64,000 bases of DNA from Candidatus Poribacteria bacterium (GTDB lineage Bacteria; Poribacteria; WGA-4E; WGA-3G), in the NCBI GenBank assembly GCA_022820835.1, contig JAJEET010000065.1, positions 1 to 64,000 of the forward strand. The letters run 5' to 3'. Positions 46,135 through 55,420 of this stretch are shown piece by piece (within the stretch, counting starts at the first letter, position 1; each line of letters begins with the position of its first letter). The notes below the pieces were generated by a model. The model saw only the letters and a program-made list of their open reading frames with translations. It was not told the DNA's origin and searched no databases. The position numbers and the translations under genes are program-made.

Positions 46135-47235
46135 TTAAGATGCCAAGCGCATCGGCGTTACCACGCACACGTGTCCGTCTGTTCCAACCGGTTTAAACGA
46201 TACCGGGGTTACTTCACCGGTAAATTCGACAGCGACTGAGTCTGTTTCGATGTGCATGAGGGTCTCCGTCAGTAACCGTGCATCAATTCCGATGCGTACA
46301 CGTCCAGCACCGGATTCCACAGACAACGTCTCGTGCGCTTCACCTAATTCCGGACTCATCGCTGAAATTTGGATCTGCTCAGTATCAATTTCGAGACAGA
46401 TACAATAATTTTTCGGATTCGATAGGAGTGCGACCCGTCGAGTTGCATGCAGAAGTTGATCTTTATCAACGACCGCTCTGCCGGTAGATTCCGGGATGAG
46501 CTTCTCGTATTTCGGATAATCGCCGTCTATCAGTCTTGTAGTTAAGGTCGCTCGTTCATCAGCAAGGAGTATCTGATTTTCAAGAATTGAGATCCGTACT
46601 TCGCTGGATTCAGCGAAAGTGCGTTCAATCTCTTTGACGGCTTTGAGCGGAACGATGATTCCTTGGACGTTCTCTGGTGCGCTGAGCGGTTCGCAATGTG
46701 CAAGTGCGAGCCAAATCGCATCTGTAGCGACGATTTCTGTTTTATCTTCAAGGAAACTAAAATAGAGTCCGTTTAAGAAGTAGCGAACATCTTCTGTCGC
46801 TGCGGCGAATTCTGTTCTGCGGAGAACAGCGCGCAAGGTCTCTCCATCGATGGTTAATGAATGTCCGTCTATAGAAGGCAGCTGCGGGAACTCTTCGTCT
46901 GGGAGTCCAATAATCTTGTAAACGCCGTCGCCGCACGTAATTTCGACGCGATCGTTCGCTGTCGTTAGCAGGTGTATGCTCTGATCTTCAGGGAGTTCTT
47001 TGACGATATCAGACAATTTTTTCGCGGAGACAGTGATTGCACCTTCCTCTTGAATGACCCCTTCAACGGCGATCTTAATCCCGACTTCCAAATCCGTAGC
47101 GACGCACTCAATCTTACCATCGGCAGCTTGTATGAGGACATTTGAAAGTATTGGTAAGGTATTCCGTCCGCTCGCCACGCCTTGTAGGACTTGCAGGGCA
47201 TGCAAGAGATCATCTTTTTCAAAAGTTAGTTCCAT
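46135..47235 (-). CDS. dnaN: DNA polymerase III beta sliding clamp, paralogue 2
   Basis: A 366-residue sliding clamp with the same start (MELTFEKDDLLHALQVLQG) and the same ends (TPMRLAS) as the downstream copy. Both keep the clamp's hydrophobic pocket region, so neither looks like a pseudogene. Differences cluster in the middle and C-terminal domains, for example DAIWLALAHCEPLSAPENVQ against DMVKLALARCEPLSAPENVD and VDKDQLLHATRRVALL against VSKELFLHAAKRVALL. The ribosome site AAGGAG is good. The copies may be differently expressed or bind different partners; that is inference. Confidence 0.93.
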   Translation of the reverse strand: MELTFEKDDLLHALQVLQGVASGRNTLPILSNVLIQAADGKIECVATDLEVGIKIAVEGVIQEEGAITVSAKKLSDIVKELPEDQSIHLLTTANDRVEITCGDGVYKIIGLPDEEFPQLPSIDGHSLTIDGETLRAVLRRTEFAAATEDVRYFLNGLYFSFLEDKTEIVATDAIWLALAHCEPLSAPENVQGIIVPLKAVKEIERTFAESSEVRISILENQILLADERATLTTRLIDGDYPKYEKLIPESTGRAVVDKDQLLHATRRVALLSNPKNYCICLEIDTEQIQISAMSPELGEAHETLSVESGAGRVRIGIDARLLTETLMHIETDSVAVEFTGEVTPVSFKPVGTDGHVCVVTPMRLAS

Positions 47236-47267
47236 TTCCGGTTCTCCTTTTAAGAGGCGTTTCTATA

Positions 47268-47297
47268 ATTCTACCAGAAAAGGCGTTTTTAAGTCAA
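47268..47297 (-). promoter_or_regulatory. promoter of dnaN paralogue 2
   Basis: TTGACT (47292-47297) and TAGAAT (47268-47273) on the minus strand, 18-bp spacer ending CCTTTTCTGG, nearly the same as for paralogue 1, showing that promoter and gene were duplicated together. Confidence 0.65.
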
Positions 47298-47446
47298 GTA
47301 AATTTTCTCTGAAGTCCTACAGAATAAGCACTGCAAGCGAGGTTCGCGCACGCCTCATTTAGAGTGTTTCGATGTTGAGAGTTCGAGCCATCTTCTGATT
47401 TTCGGCCTCTAATTTTTCACGACTTGCGACGACACAAATCGAGGCT

Positions 47447-48472
47447 TTATTCATTCCAGATGCCGATTTCGCGGTAGAAACGGATCGCACCCGGATGGAA
47501 AGGTGTACCCGTATCCTTGACGACATTTGTCGGATTAATCGCTTTTCCAGCACCGTGTCGCGCAACCACCTCTGCACGGTTTGTATACAAGGTCTTCGTA
47601 AATTCATAGACTATGTTTTCAGCTGTGTTTTCGGCGGTAATCAGATGCATCGCACCGACGTTCATACTCGCGAACGGCTCCGTCTGTCCTTTATAGGTAT
47701 TGGCGGGGATAGTTATTGCGTTAAAGAAGGGGTATTCTTCAAAGAGGGACTGTTTTGCCGTTTCATCAAACGGAATAAAGAAAATGTTCTGGGATGTACT
47801 GGCTTGCGTGACGGCTGGTGTCGGGATCGCACCACCGATGAATGCAGCGGCGGCGGAACCGTCCGCTAACAGGTCCACCGAACCGATATAGGTACTATTG
47901 AGCGGCGAAAAATCTTCGTAGGCGACACCGTGCGCAGCTAATATCGGTTTAAGAAAATACTCGAAACCTGCGCCTGCGGGGCCGACAACAATGCGTTTCC
48001 CCGCAAAATCTTGGATTTTACGGATACTTGAAGACTGCGATGTAATAAACAATCCGACGTTAGGAGCAAGCGTCATGACGGTGCGGATGGCGTGTTCTGT
48101 TCCCCAATCGCCTTCACCACGTACTGCGAAATAAGAGATGGCGGCGTTAGCGAGTGCGAATTCCAGTTCATTGTTCACAATACGGCGGATGTTCTCCTGC
48201 GTACCTTTGGTGGCTTCGGCAGTGACTTCCCAGCCTGCTGAAGGGGCATTACCAGCGACGACTTCAGCGATAGCGGAACCGACAACGAAAAAAGCACCAC
48301 CAGCAGGGGCCGTACCGACACTGATGTACTGGCGTTTTGTGGACGTATCGTTTACTAACTCGGTAGCAGTGTCTTTTTTCTCACCTTCGGCAGTGTCGCG
48401 TTTTGCGGTGTTATCGCACGCAAAGGTAAAGATAACACAGATAATCGTTAAATAGCACAAGATTGATCGCAT
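47447..48472 (-). CDS. TAXI-family TRAP transporter solute-binding protein
   Basis: A 341-residue exported binding protein, probably a lipoprotein (hydrophobic start ILCYLTIICVIFTFAC, Cys19 as candidate lipid site followed by an acidic linker). The mature part begins ISVGTAPAGGAFFVVGSAIAEVV, the typical TAXI start, with LAPNVGLFITSQSS and VGPAGAGFEYFLKPIL later. TAXI proteins capture glutamate, dicarboxylates or unknown anions for a fused TRAP permease. No permease gene is next to it, so its transporter must be elsewhere. It is followed by the clamp genes and preceded, 40 bp upstream, by the flavin oxidoreductase. Confidence 0.85.
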   Translation of the reverse strand: MRSILCYLTIICVIFTFACDNTAKRDTAEGEKKDTATELVNDTSTKRQYISVGTAPAGGAFFVVGSAIAEVVAGNAPSAGWEVTAEATKGTQENIRRIVNNELEFALANAAISYFAVRGEGDWGTEHAIRTVMTLAPNVGLFITSQSSSIRKIQDFAGKRIVVGPAGAGFEYFLKPILAAHGVAYEDFSPLNSTYIGSVDLLADGSAAAAFIGGAIPTPAVTQASTSQNIFFIPFDETAKQSLFEEYPFFNAITIPANTYKGQTEPFASMNVGAMHLITAENTAENIVYEFTKTLYTNRAEVVARHGAGKAINPTNVVKDTGTPFHPGAIRFYREIGIWNE

Positions 48473-48512
48473 AACATTCTCCTATTTTTTATGATGTGGC
48501 ACGGGTTCGGTA

Positions 48513-49775
48513 TCAGCCGATCGGCATCTCAGGTGGAAGTGGACACATCTCCGCCATATCGGGGAAGATATGCGTTACGTCTTTTCTAAAGACATCGCCA
48601 CTCAAAATGTCAACGATACCGCCTTGATGCTCTGGATATTCTGATAGAAACCGTGCAAAACTAAATTCTTTTGTATAAAAAGCGTAAACGAGTTTCCGAA
48701 ATGCCTCCATACCATCCACAAATGCCGGTCCGAAACTTCCGAGCTGCGCCTCAGAGAAATCATCTTTTCGGAAGGCTTCAAGGATAACATCTGCTGCCAT
48801 CTCACCAGATTTGAGTGCCAAAAACAGTCCGGTTGAGTAGACAGGGTCTAAGAATCCGAACGCGTCGCCTACCAAGACCCAGTTATTGCCTGCGATACGA
48901 CTGGCACGATAGGAAAAATCTTTCGTGGTTTGGATCGGGAACAGCTGCTTCGCGCCTTCGAGTCTCTGCTTCAGCGGTGCACACTTCATCAATTCTTCGT
49001 TGAAGATTTTCTGTGTGTCGAGTTTTCCGTCGGCATCTCTCCGGTTTTGGAGGAGGTAATCCAATTCACCGACAACACCGATACTCGTACGGTTGTAGGG
49101 GAGCGGGATCGACCAGAACCAAGAGTCTTTCTCTTCAGTATGTAAGATGAGTGTGGCCCCCTCGTCGATACCTTCATCTCTGTGTCCGCCTTCGTAGTGC
49201 GTAAAGAGCGATGCCATCTTGAGGTTCGGTTCTATCGTGTTGAGATTCAGCTGTCTACCAATGAGCGATCGTTGTCCGGTGGAATCGACGATGACGGTTG
49301 CGTTGAGCGTTTCACGGGTGCCGTCAGCGTTCTGTGTTAAGACACCGGTTGCGGTGTCGCCATCCAAAAGGACTTCTCGCACACCAACCCCGCGGCGGAC
49401 CTCTACGCCTTTTTCTTTGGCGTTGTCCAAGAGCATCTGATCGAACTCACTCCGTAGGACCTGCCATGTGACAGCACTCTCATGTGGATTGGTTTGGAAG
49501 AAATAGAACGGCGCGGACCCCTTGCCGGAGCGTGAATAGAACTGTACGCTGTATTTCTGTGGGAAATGGCTTGTGCGTAGTTTTTCGAGCATACCGAGCC
49601 GTTTGAAGGTCCAGTATGTAGCCGGAATCAGCGATTCGCCGATTTTGAATGTCGGTTCGGATTCTCGTTCAAGGAGCAGCACGCGGTATCCTTGTTCAGC
49701 GACAAGCGTTGCGACGGTGCTTCCACCGGGCCCGCCCCCGATAACGATGGTGTCGTAATTTTGATATGTGTTCAT
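48513..49775 (-). CDS. flavin-dependent halogenase-like oxidoreductase
   Basis: A 420-residue FAD protein. Rossmann motif VIGGGPGGSTVATLVAE at the N-terminus and LVGDAFGFLDPVYSTG near residue 290, as in tryptophan-halogenase and geranylgeranyl-reductase type enzymes. It contains SWFWSIPL, which fits the WxWxIP motif of flavin-dependent halogenases, and KIGESLIP, the position of the catalytic-Lys region. Many proteins with these motifs are not halogenases, so the chemistry stays open (halogenation, or alkene/quinone reduction). No flavin reductase is seen near. The start has CATATCAAAATTACG upstream of the FAD motif and ATG 49775 is the first possible. Confidence 0.75.
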   Translation of the reverse strand: MNTYQNYDTIVIGGGPGGSTVATLVAEQGYRVLLLERESEPTFKIGESLIPATYWTFKRLGMLEKLRTSHFPQKYSVQFYSRSGKGSAPFYFFQTNPHESAVTWQVLRSEFDQMLLDNAKEKGVEVRRGVGVREVLLDGDTATGVLTQNADGTRETLNATVIVDSTGQRSLIGRQLNLNTIEPNLKMASLFTHYEGGHRDEGIDEGATLILHTEEKDSWFWSIPLPYNRTSIGVVGELDYLLQNRRDADGKLDTQKIFNEELMKCAPLKQRLEGAKQLFPIQTTKDFSYRASRIAGNNWVLVGDAFGFLDPVYSTGLFLALKSGEMAADVILEAFRKDDFSEAQLGSFGPAFVDGMEAFRKLVYAFYTKEFSFARFLSEYPEHQGGIVDILSGDVFRKDVTHIFPDMAEMCPLPPEMPIG

Positions 49776-49824
49776 TTACGCTCGCTTGGTCAAGGAAACT
49801 TCTTCATGTTGCTAAGAATTGAAA

Positions 49825-50025
49825 TCAATCCGCAGCTTCTTCGTCTTTCGACTTTTCTGCTTTGGGTTTCTCATCCGGTGGATTCACGAATTTATATTTT
49901 CCAGACTTCCGGTATTCTTTTTCTAATGCCTGATAGTGAGCGATCAGTTTGTCGATATCATGATCAAATCGCTCGGAGATTTCCCGTCGAATTCTGTGAA
50001 TTTCATCGATTTCATAGTCTGCCAT
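49825..50025 (-). CDS. small antitoxin-like protein (family shared with 55421)
   Basis: A 66-residue acidic protein: IHRIRREISERFDHDIDKLIAHYQALEKEYRKSGKYKFV in summary form has a helix with a repeated RxxI and FDHD pattern followed by a Lys-rich tail. The segment RFDHD, AHYQ and SGKY recur in the 81-residue gene paired with the PIN toxin at 55421, so they are homologous. Small proteins with this ERF-D pattern are commonly antitoxin partners of PIN toxins. No toxin is encoded beside this copy, so it is an orphan or solitary antitoxin. Length and short spacing support a real gene. Confidence 0.5.
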   Translation of the reverse strand: MADYEIDEIHRIRREISERFDHDIDKLIAHYQALEKEYRKSGKYKFVNPPDEKPKAEKSKDEEAAD

Positions 50026-50097
50026 TTGCGTGGTTACCCCCTAAACAATTATAACCTCGGAAATACCGTTGTGGTACCGAGACAGCCATTTATTGAT

Positions 50098-50331
50098 TTA
50101 CCTGTGTGCTTCCATATACGCTCGAAGCACCGTATTTATTCGAGTGTGGTAATCTTGCCCTTGCCCCTTGAACCACTCCAAGATTTCTTGTTCAATCTGA
50201 AGGTAATTTTCAGGAATCATCTGCTGAGCGTTTTCCCAAAACTCGTCATCAAGTTCGGGGATATCTGATGTATCAATGGCGTTATCAGGCAGGTTCTCAA
50301 TTTCAGAGAGCCGTGTTTTTGCAAGCCTCAT
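50098..50331 (-). CDS. BrnA-like antitoxin without its BrnT toxin
   Basis: A 77-residue protein matching the BrnA antitoxin pattern: IPELDDEFWENAQ, then WFKGQGQDYHTRINTVLRAYMEAHR, a ribbon-helix-helix DNA-binding end. BrnA normally follows the RNase toxin BrnT and represses their operon. Here the upstream side is the acyl-CoA-ligase gene and the downstream side the small antitoxin-like gene, so BrnT is missing. It may protect against BrnT encoded elsewhere, or be a remnant regulator. ATG 50331 follows AAGAG. Confidence 0.65.
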   Translation of the reverse strand: MRLAKTRLSEIENLPDNAIDTSDIPELDDEFWENAQQMIPENYLQIEQEILEWFKGQGQDYHTRINTVLRAYMEAHR

Positions 50332-50437
50332 GATATTTCTCTTTTATTATAACACAATTTAAAGGAATCTGTAAGTCTAAATTGGTGAACAAACGCACGC
50401 GCAATGAATTGCGCGACTACGAACCGGAATGTATTTT

Positions 50438-51688
50438 TCACGAAGTTCGCTCATCCCTGAAGCGTCTTGATTTGAGTTCATATCGCGGTAGCGTGCCGAG
50501 TGGCACTGTTTTCACGACAACACGCAAGCCTAAATCATCTCGGATAGCAGAAGCAACCGCTATGGCAGTCGCATCAGGGTTCGAGTTCGTAGATTCAATC
50601 TGGATTTCGAGTTCGTCAAGCGTCTCTGTGCTGTAAGCGCGCCCGGCGAACTCTTGGACATCTGGGAACTTGAGGATGATGTTTTCAAGTGTCGCAGGAT
50701 AGATGTTCAGTCCACGGACGATGAGTGCGTCGTCTAACCGTCCGATAACGCCGCCATCAAGGACACGACCCTTTCGGCCGCCTTCATACCGTCCCAATTT
50801 AAGTTTAACATAGTCCCCTGTCCGATAGCGGATCACAGGCATACCGACGCGCCCCAAATTGGTAATCACTAACTCGCCTTCGTCTGCTGACGCATCGGTT
50901 TCTGGGTCGAGGACTTCACAGATAAACTCGTCTTCGTTGAGATGGATACCTACCTGCTGTTCACACATGAATCCCCATGCACCGACTTCCGTTGCACCGG
51001 TGTGGTCGTAGGCACGCGCACCCCAACGGGTTTCAATCCGCTGTTTCGTTGCCGGTACACTGGCACCAGGTTCGCCCGCGTGGATGGTTACTCGAACCGA
51101 GGATTCTTCGCTCAGATTGATGCCGTCTTGTTCGGCAACTTCAGCGAGTCGAAGCGCGTAGGTCGGCGTGGCGATAAGCACTGTTATATCATTACTGAGG
51201 ATTGTGCGTATCCGCTGTTCGGAGGTCATGCCGCCGTTCGGGATGATGAGTGCGCCGAGCTGCTGTGCACCGTGATAGGCACTCCAGAAACCGATAAATG
51301 GGCCGAACGAAAAGGCGATCATCAGCCTGTCTGCGGAGGTCACACCCGCACCGCGATAGACTTTCCCCCAGCATTTGCCCCACCAGTCCCACGATTCTGC
51401 TGTATCTAACCAGCGCAGTGGTGCACCTGTTGTACCAGAGGTGCGGTGGAGACAGGTATATTGCTCCAACGGAAAAGTGAGGTTTGTGCCGTAAGGCGGA
51501 TGCGATACCTGATCTGCGCTGAGTTCTTCTTTTGTAGTGAATGGCAAACGCTGATAATCGGCGAGTGTTTGTACGTCGTTTGGATGTGTGATCCCGGCTG
51601 CTGTAAGCTTTTGTCGATAGAAACTGTTTGTCTCTAATACCGGTGCAAGCATTTCACGAAAGCGGTGTAATTGTGTGTTTGTATCCAT
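50438..51688 (-). CDS. phenylacetate-CoA-ligase-like adenylate-forming enzyme (PaaK family)
   Basis: A 416-residue ANL-superfamily enzyme. ATP-binding motif HRTSGTTGAPLRW near residue 81, YDHTGATEVGAW near 227 and RTGDYVK near 290, then the C-terminal lid domain. PaaK members activate aryl or acyl acids to AMP esters and then to CoA thioesters. The acid is unknown. It starts three bases after the stop of the radical SAM gene and is the last gene of a tightly packed four-gene operon. Confidence 0.82.
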   Translation of the reverse strand: MDTNTQLHRFREMLAPVLETNSFYRQKLTAAGITHPNDVQTLADYQRLPFTTKEELSADQVSHPPYGTNLTFPLEQYTCLHRTSGTTGAPLRWLDTAESWDWWGKCWGKVYRGAGVTSADRLMIAFSFGPFIGFWSAYHGAQQLGALIIPNGGMTSEQRIRTILSNDITVLIATPTYALRLAEVAEQDGINLSEESSVRVTIHAGEPGASVPATKQRIETRWGARAYDHTGATEVGAWGFMCEQQVGIHLNEDEFICEVLDPETDASADEGELVITNLGRVGMPVIRYRTGDYVKLKLGRYEGGRKGRVLDGGVIGRLDDALIVRGLNIYPATLENIILKFPDVQEFAGRAYSTETLDELEIQIESTNSNPDATAIAVASAIRDDLGLRVVVKTVPLGTLPRYELKSRRFRDERTS

Positions 51689-51691
51689 GTA

Positions 51692-53062
51692 TTAGGTGTA
51701 TCGGGTATTCTGGTATTCAGGTGCATAGAACGCTGGCAGCAGACTATCAACCTGTAGCAGTCCGCGCTGTGTGAGCTGGATATCGTCTGATTCGGCGTTG
51801 ACGCGCAGCATACCGTCGTTTTGTAGTTTCTCATAAGGTTCAGCAAAAATCTCAAGGATATCAGCGTTGAACTTCGTTTTGAAATAGGACGGTCTAATTT
51901 TGCCGAGTTTAAGTTGCAGTATCATCTCCCGCGTCAGTCGTTCCGATTCCGTCGGTTTCAATGCTCGGTAAACCGGGAGGCTGTCTTCTTCGAGGGCACC
52001 GAGGTAGTCACCCCATGACGGTGCGTTCTGAAAGTGGATTCCGCTGAGATGCGAGAAAGAGGCGACTCCTGTGCCGATCATATCGCTGCCTTGCCAGACG
52101 GCATCGCGATAGACAAATTGACAATTTTTGTCTCTCTTTAGCACAGTGTACGCGCTGGATTGCGTATAACCGGCTTGTGCGAATTGTTCAAAGGCGTATT
52201 GATGCCACTCGCGTTTCAGTTTCCAATCTGCCACCGGCAATGCATCGCCACCGAGGATGTCCTTGGAGTAGACAGTGTTGAAGGGCAGCTCCAACTGATA
52301 GACAGTGACGCTGTCTGGATCGAGTTCAATTGTTTTTTTGACGGTCTCGCGCCAACTTTCCCATGTCTCGCCTATCATGCCTGAAATCAGATCGATATTC
52401 ACCTGATCGAACGCCAACGCCTTGATCCATGGGTGGATGCGATAGACCTCTTTGGAAAGATGCGCTCTACCGTTTTCAGCGAGGATCTCGTCATTGAGGT
52501 TTTCAACGCCGAGACTCAATCGGGTTACACCGATCGCTTTGATGGCGTTGAGTTTCTTTTCTGTCAAGGTACCGGGTTCACATTCAAAAGCAATCTCTTC
52601 AGCGGCATCCCACGGCATTACCTGTTTCACTCTATCGACGAGCGTGGTCAAGTGCTTGACGCTGATATAGGACGGCGTTCCGCCACCGAAATAGACGAAT
52701 CTTAGTGGACGGCCTGCGATTGCGGGTTTCGCACTGTAAAGTTCAACCTCTTTGGCGAGTGCGTTCAGGTACGTATCAATTTCCGAACTGTTTTTATCCG
52801 TATAGACACGGAAATAGCAGAACTTACACCGCTTACGACAGAACGGGATATGGAGGTAAAGTCCCAAGGTCGCATCCGGGCGTGGGGGTGCGTCGAGTGC
52901 TTGATGCACCGCTGGCACATCGGATTCCCCCCAGGTCGAATACGGGGGGTAGTTGGAGACGAAAACGCTCCCTACGGTTGTGTCCTTTGAATCTATGCCT
53001 GCTGTCGCAGGTTCTGCTAAGTGCGTTGCTTGTGAACCCGTGTTTAACTGTGTTTTAGACAT
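51692..53062 (-). CDS. HemN/HemW-like radical SAM protein
   Basis: A 456-residue radical SAM enzyme. The cluster motif is CRKRCKFC (about residues 75-82) after LYLHIPF, with VYFGGGTPSY and LSLGVENLND typical of the coproporphyrinogen-oxidase-like branch, and a C-terminal HemN domain (TREMILQLKLGKI). It could be a HemW-type heme chaperone, a coproporphyrinogen dehydrogenase or a relative recruited into another pathway, such as the HemN-like methyltransferases of natural-product clusters. Neighbours on both sides are within four bases, so it is in the operon with the propeller and ligase genes. Confidence 0.83.
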   Translation of the reverse strand: MSKTQLNTGSQATHLAEPATAGIDSKDTTVGSVFVSNYPPYSTWGESDVPAVHQALDAPPRPDATLGLYLHIPFCRKRCKFCYFRVYTDKNSSEIDTYLNALAKEVELYSAKPAIAGRPLRFVYFGGGTPSYISVKHLTTLVDRVKQVMPWDAAEEIAFECEPGTLTEKKLNAIKAIGVTRLSLGVENLNDEILAENGRAHLSKEVYRIHPWIKALAFDQVNIDLISGMIGETWESWRETVKKTIELDPDSVTVYQLELPFNTVYSKDILGGDALPVADWKLKREWHQYAFEQFAQAGYTQSSAYTVLKRDKNCQFVYRDAVWQGSDMIGTGVASFSHLSGIHFQNAPSWGDYLGALEEDSLPVYRALKPTESERLTREMILQLKLGKIRPSYFKTKFNADILEIFAEPYEKLQNDGMLRVNAESDDIQLTQRGLLQVDSLLPAFYAPEYQNTRYT

Positions 53063-53065
53063 AAT

Positions 53066-54226
53066 CTATTTTTCTCCAAAGCAGTAGAGGATCCCGTCCT
53101 CAGTCCCGATGTAAATTCTACCATCCGAAACGCTGGGTGAGGCAACGATAGAGGCACCTGTCAGAAATTCCCATACCGATTCTCCTGTCGTAATATCCAA
53201 AGCGATAAATAACCCGCGCGTTGTCCCAACAAAAACACGGGTACCAGCAATCACAGCGGAAGACTCAATGCTGGATTTGGCGGTGTAAGTCCATAGAGGT
53301 TCACCGGTATCGAGTGAAAGGGCGTGAACCATTTTATCGCGGCCGCCGATGATGACGCTGTTTTCGGTGATTGCAGCGGAGGCGAAAAACGGGAATTGTC
53401 GTTTCGGATGCCGATACCGCCACTTTATTTCTGCCGTATCTAAAGCGACTCCCAATATTTCGGTCCCGTATGTCCCGCAATAGACCCGATTTTGGGAAAT
53501 CGCCGGACTCGCACCGACGTAGGCACCGAGGTCAACTTGCTGCGTCTGTGTGCCGTCATCTATATCAACCACGCGGAGATAACTGTCGCATCCGGTAAGA
53601 ATGACATAGTTTGCAGCATCACTGGATTCGTCTGTGGTTTGCGTCCAGACACCCGGGGTGCCGTGAACGTATCCTTCGGTCTCAAGTTTCCAGAGGAGTT
53701 CTCCGTTCTCACGGTTGAGGCAGTAGAGAAATCCGTCGTAGGATCCGAATAAGACGCGGCTGCCAACGATATTTGCCGATGATATAATTTCACCCTCTGT
53801 AGGAAATTGCCATTTCATTTGGTGCGTGCTAATGTCCACTGCATGAAAGACACCATCGCCATCACCAAAATAGACGGTACCATCGTCAATAGTGGGGGAC
53901 GCTTTAATATGCGTGTTCGTCTGATAGGTCCACTTCTTTTCACCGTTTTGTGCGTCAATCGCGTAAAGCACTCCGTCCAAGGCACCGACATAGACGGTGC
54001 CATCAACAACTGCAGCGGTGGACTCAATTATGTCCCCAACCTGAAACGTCCAGAGTAGTTGCGGGTTGTTCGGTAATTGCGTATCCGCCACCCCGGTAAG
54101 TTGCGGGTTCCCACGGAAACTCGTCCAGTTCCCGAAAGCTGCGTGTGCTGCACAGAGCAGTAATATGAGGATAAAAAAGCTTTTTGCGCTGCTGTGCATA
54201 TAGACACGCTGTTGTCGAGTTTTCAT
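53066..54226 (-). CDS. secreted PQQ-type beta-propeller protein
   Basis: A 386-residue propeller with a signal peptide (FFILILLLCAAHAAFG, mature start at NWTSFRGNP). Repeats such as GTVYVGALDGVLYAIDAQNGEKKW, GRIYIGTEDGILYCFG and GEPLWTYTAKSS match the PQQ/BamB-like blade. Start is uncertain: 54271 overlaps the previous gene by 14 bp and adds a poor N-terminus, while 54226 or 54199 places the signal peptide at the front; 54226 is used. No PQQ-binding residues can be identified, so it is more likely a binding or scaffold propeller in the periplasm. The gene fits between the Fe-alcohol dehydrogenase and the radical SAM gene. Confidence 0.78.
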   Translation of the reverse strand: MKTRQQRVYMHSSAKSFFILILLLCAAHAAFGNWTSFRGNPQLTGVADTQLPNNPQLLWTFQVGDIIESTAAVVDGTVYVGALDGVLYAIDAQNGEKKWTYQTNTHIKASPTIDDGTVYFGDGDGVFHAVDISTHQMKWQFPTEGEIISSANIVGSRVLFGSYDGFLYCLNRENGELLWKLETEGYVHGTPGVWTQTTDESSDAANYVILTGCDSYLRVVDIDDGTQTQQVDLGAYVGASPAISQNRVYCGTYGTEILGVALDTAEIKWRYRHPKRQFPFFASAAITENSVIIGGRDKMVHALSLDTGEPLWTYTAKSSIESSAVIAGTRVFVGTTRGLFIALDITTGESVWEFLTGASIVASPSVSDGRIYIGTEDGILYCFGEK

Positions 54227-54257
54227 CCGAAGCGTGCTGTTGCATGCTGGTATATCA

Positions 54258-55376
54258 TTAAATTTGTCCATAAAGTTTGACGAAATCGCTAATATTCAAA
54301 GGGCGCGGATTGAATTGCGCTGTCCACTGCGTCGCCGCCTCCTCTGCCAATACTGGTAGTTCTGTTGTTTCTGTCGTGCATTGGACAAGGTAATCCCGGA
54401 GTCTGTTCGGTAAATTGCCGACCCGTTTTAGCTCGGTAATTCTGTCTGCTAAATCTCCGTCCGGGTACAGTTCATGATAGGCATCACTTGCGACAGGACG
54501 ATTGAATCGGATGACATGTGGTAGCATCAAAGCAACAGCAACGCCGTGGATGACACCGTATCTTGCTGTCAGCGGGTTAGCGCAAGCGTGTGCGGCACCG
54601 AGCATCGAGTTTTCGATCGAAAGTCCAGCGAGATATGCGCCAAAGAGCATTTTACTTCTGGCTTTGGTCGTTCTGTCTTCAAGACACGCCTCAAAATGTG
54701 TGTTCAGTAACTCCCACGCATGCCGTGCGAACACGCGTGACATCGAGTTGCTTCTATTTGAGACGTAACTCTCAACGGCGTGTGCGACGGCATCAATGGC
54801 AGTGATCGCAGCGATGGAGGCTGGCAAAGTTTTGGTGAGCGTTGGGTCCAAAATTACGGTACCGAATCGCGCCTTTTTATCGCCACACGCCATTTTGATA
54901 TGCGTATCCGGTTGCGAGATGAGGGCGTAAGACTGTGCCTCGCTGCCGGTACCAATTGTTGTAGGAATACCGATGGAGGGTAGCATCGGTTCGCTCGCTT
55001 TACCGGTGCCCCAATAATCCTCAATTTTGCCGCCGTTTGTGAGCAGGAAGTTTGCGCCTTTCGCGCAATCCATCGAGCTGCCACCGCCGAGTCCGATGAT
55101 AAGGTCTATCGGTGCGTTTGCCTTTGCGACAGCAACCGCGGCTTCAACATCCTCCGTCGTCGGATTCGACCTGACATCCGCAAAAACGTAAACGGCGATC
55201 CGTTCCGCCTGCAACGCTGAAACGGCTCTCGCGAGGATACCAACCTTCTCGATGCCGCGGTCTGTTGTGATAAGAACCCGACTGCCACCGAGCGAGCGGG
55301 TCAACGCACCGAGTCGTTCGATGCCGTTGTCGCCGTGGATGATCTGTTGGTTCAGTTCACAATCAAAAGTTTCCAT
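54258..55376 (-). CDS. iron-containing alcohol dehydrogenase
   Basis: A 372-residue group III (Fe-type) NAD-dependent alcohol dehydrogenase. NAD-binding GLGGGSSMDCAKG near residue 95, substrate/metal segment IPTTIGTGSEAQSYAL, and metal-binding residues in ITAIDAVAHAVES (Asp, His), GAAHACANPL (His) and YGVIHGVAVA (His). It oxidises alcohols or reduces aldehydes in the cytoplasm; the substrate is unknown. First gene of the operon that continues with the propeller, radical SAM and acyl-CoA-ligase-like genes; 44 bp after the PIN-toxin partner gene. Confidence 0.87.
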   Translation of the reverse strand: METFDCELNQQIIHGDNGIERLGALTRSLGGSRVLITTDRGIEKVGILARAVSALQAERIAVYVFADVRSNPTTEDVEAAVAVAKANAPIDLIIGLGGGSSMDCAKGANFLLTNGGKIEDYWGTGKASEPMLPSIGIPTTIGTGSEAQSYALISQPDTHIKMACGDKKARFGTVILDPTLTKTLPASIAAITAIDAVAHAVESYVSNRSNSMSRVFARHAWELLNTHFEACLEDRTTKARSKMLFGAYLAGLSIENSMLGAAHACANPLTARYGVIHGVAVALMLPHVIRFNRPVASDAYHELYPDGDLADRITELKRVGNLPNRLRDYLVQCTTETTELPVLAEEAATQWTAQFNPRPLNISDFVKLYGQI

Positions 55377-55420
55377 GTGTCAATGCTGATATGGATAAGC
55401 CGAAATTTGGATATTGAGTT

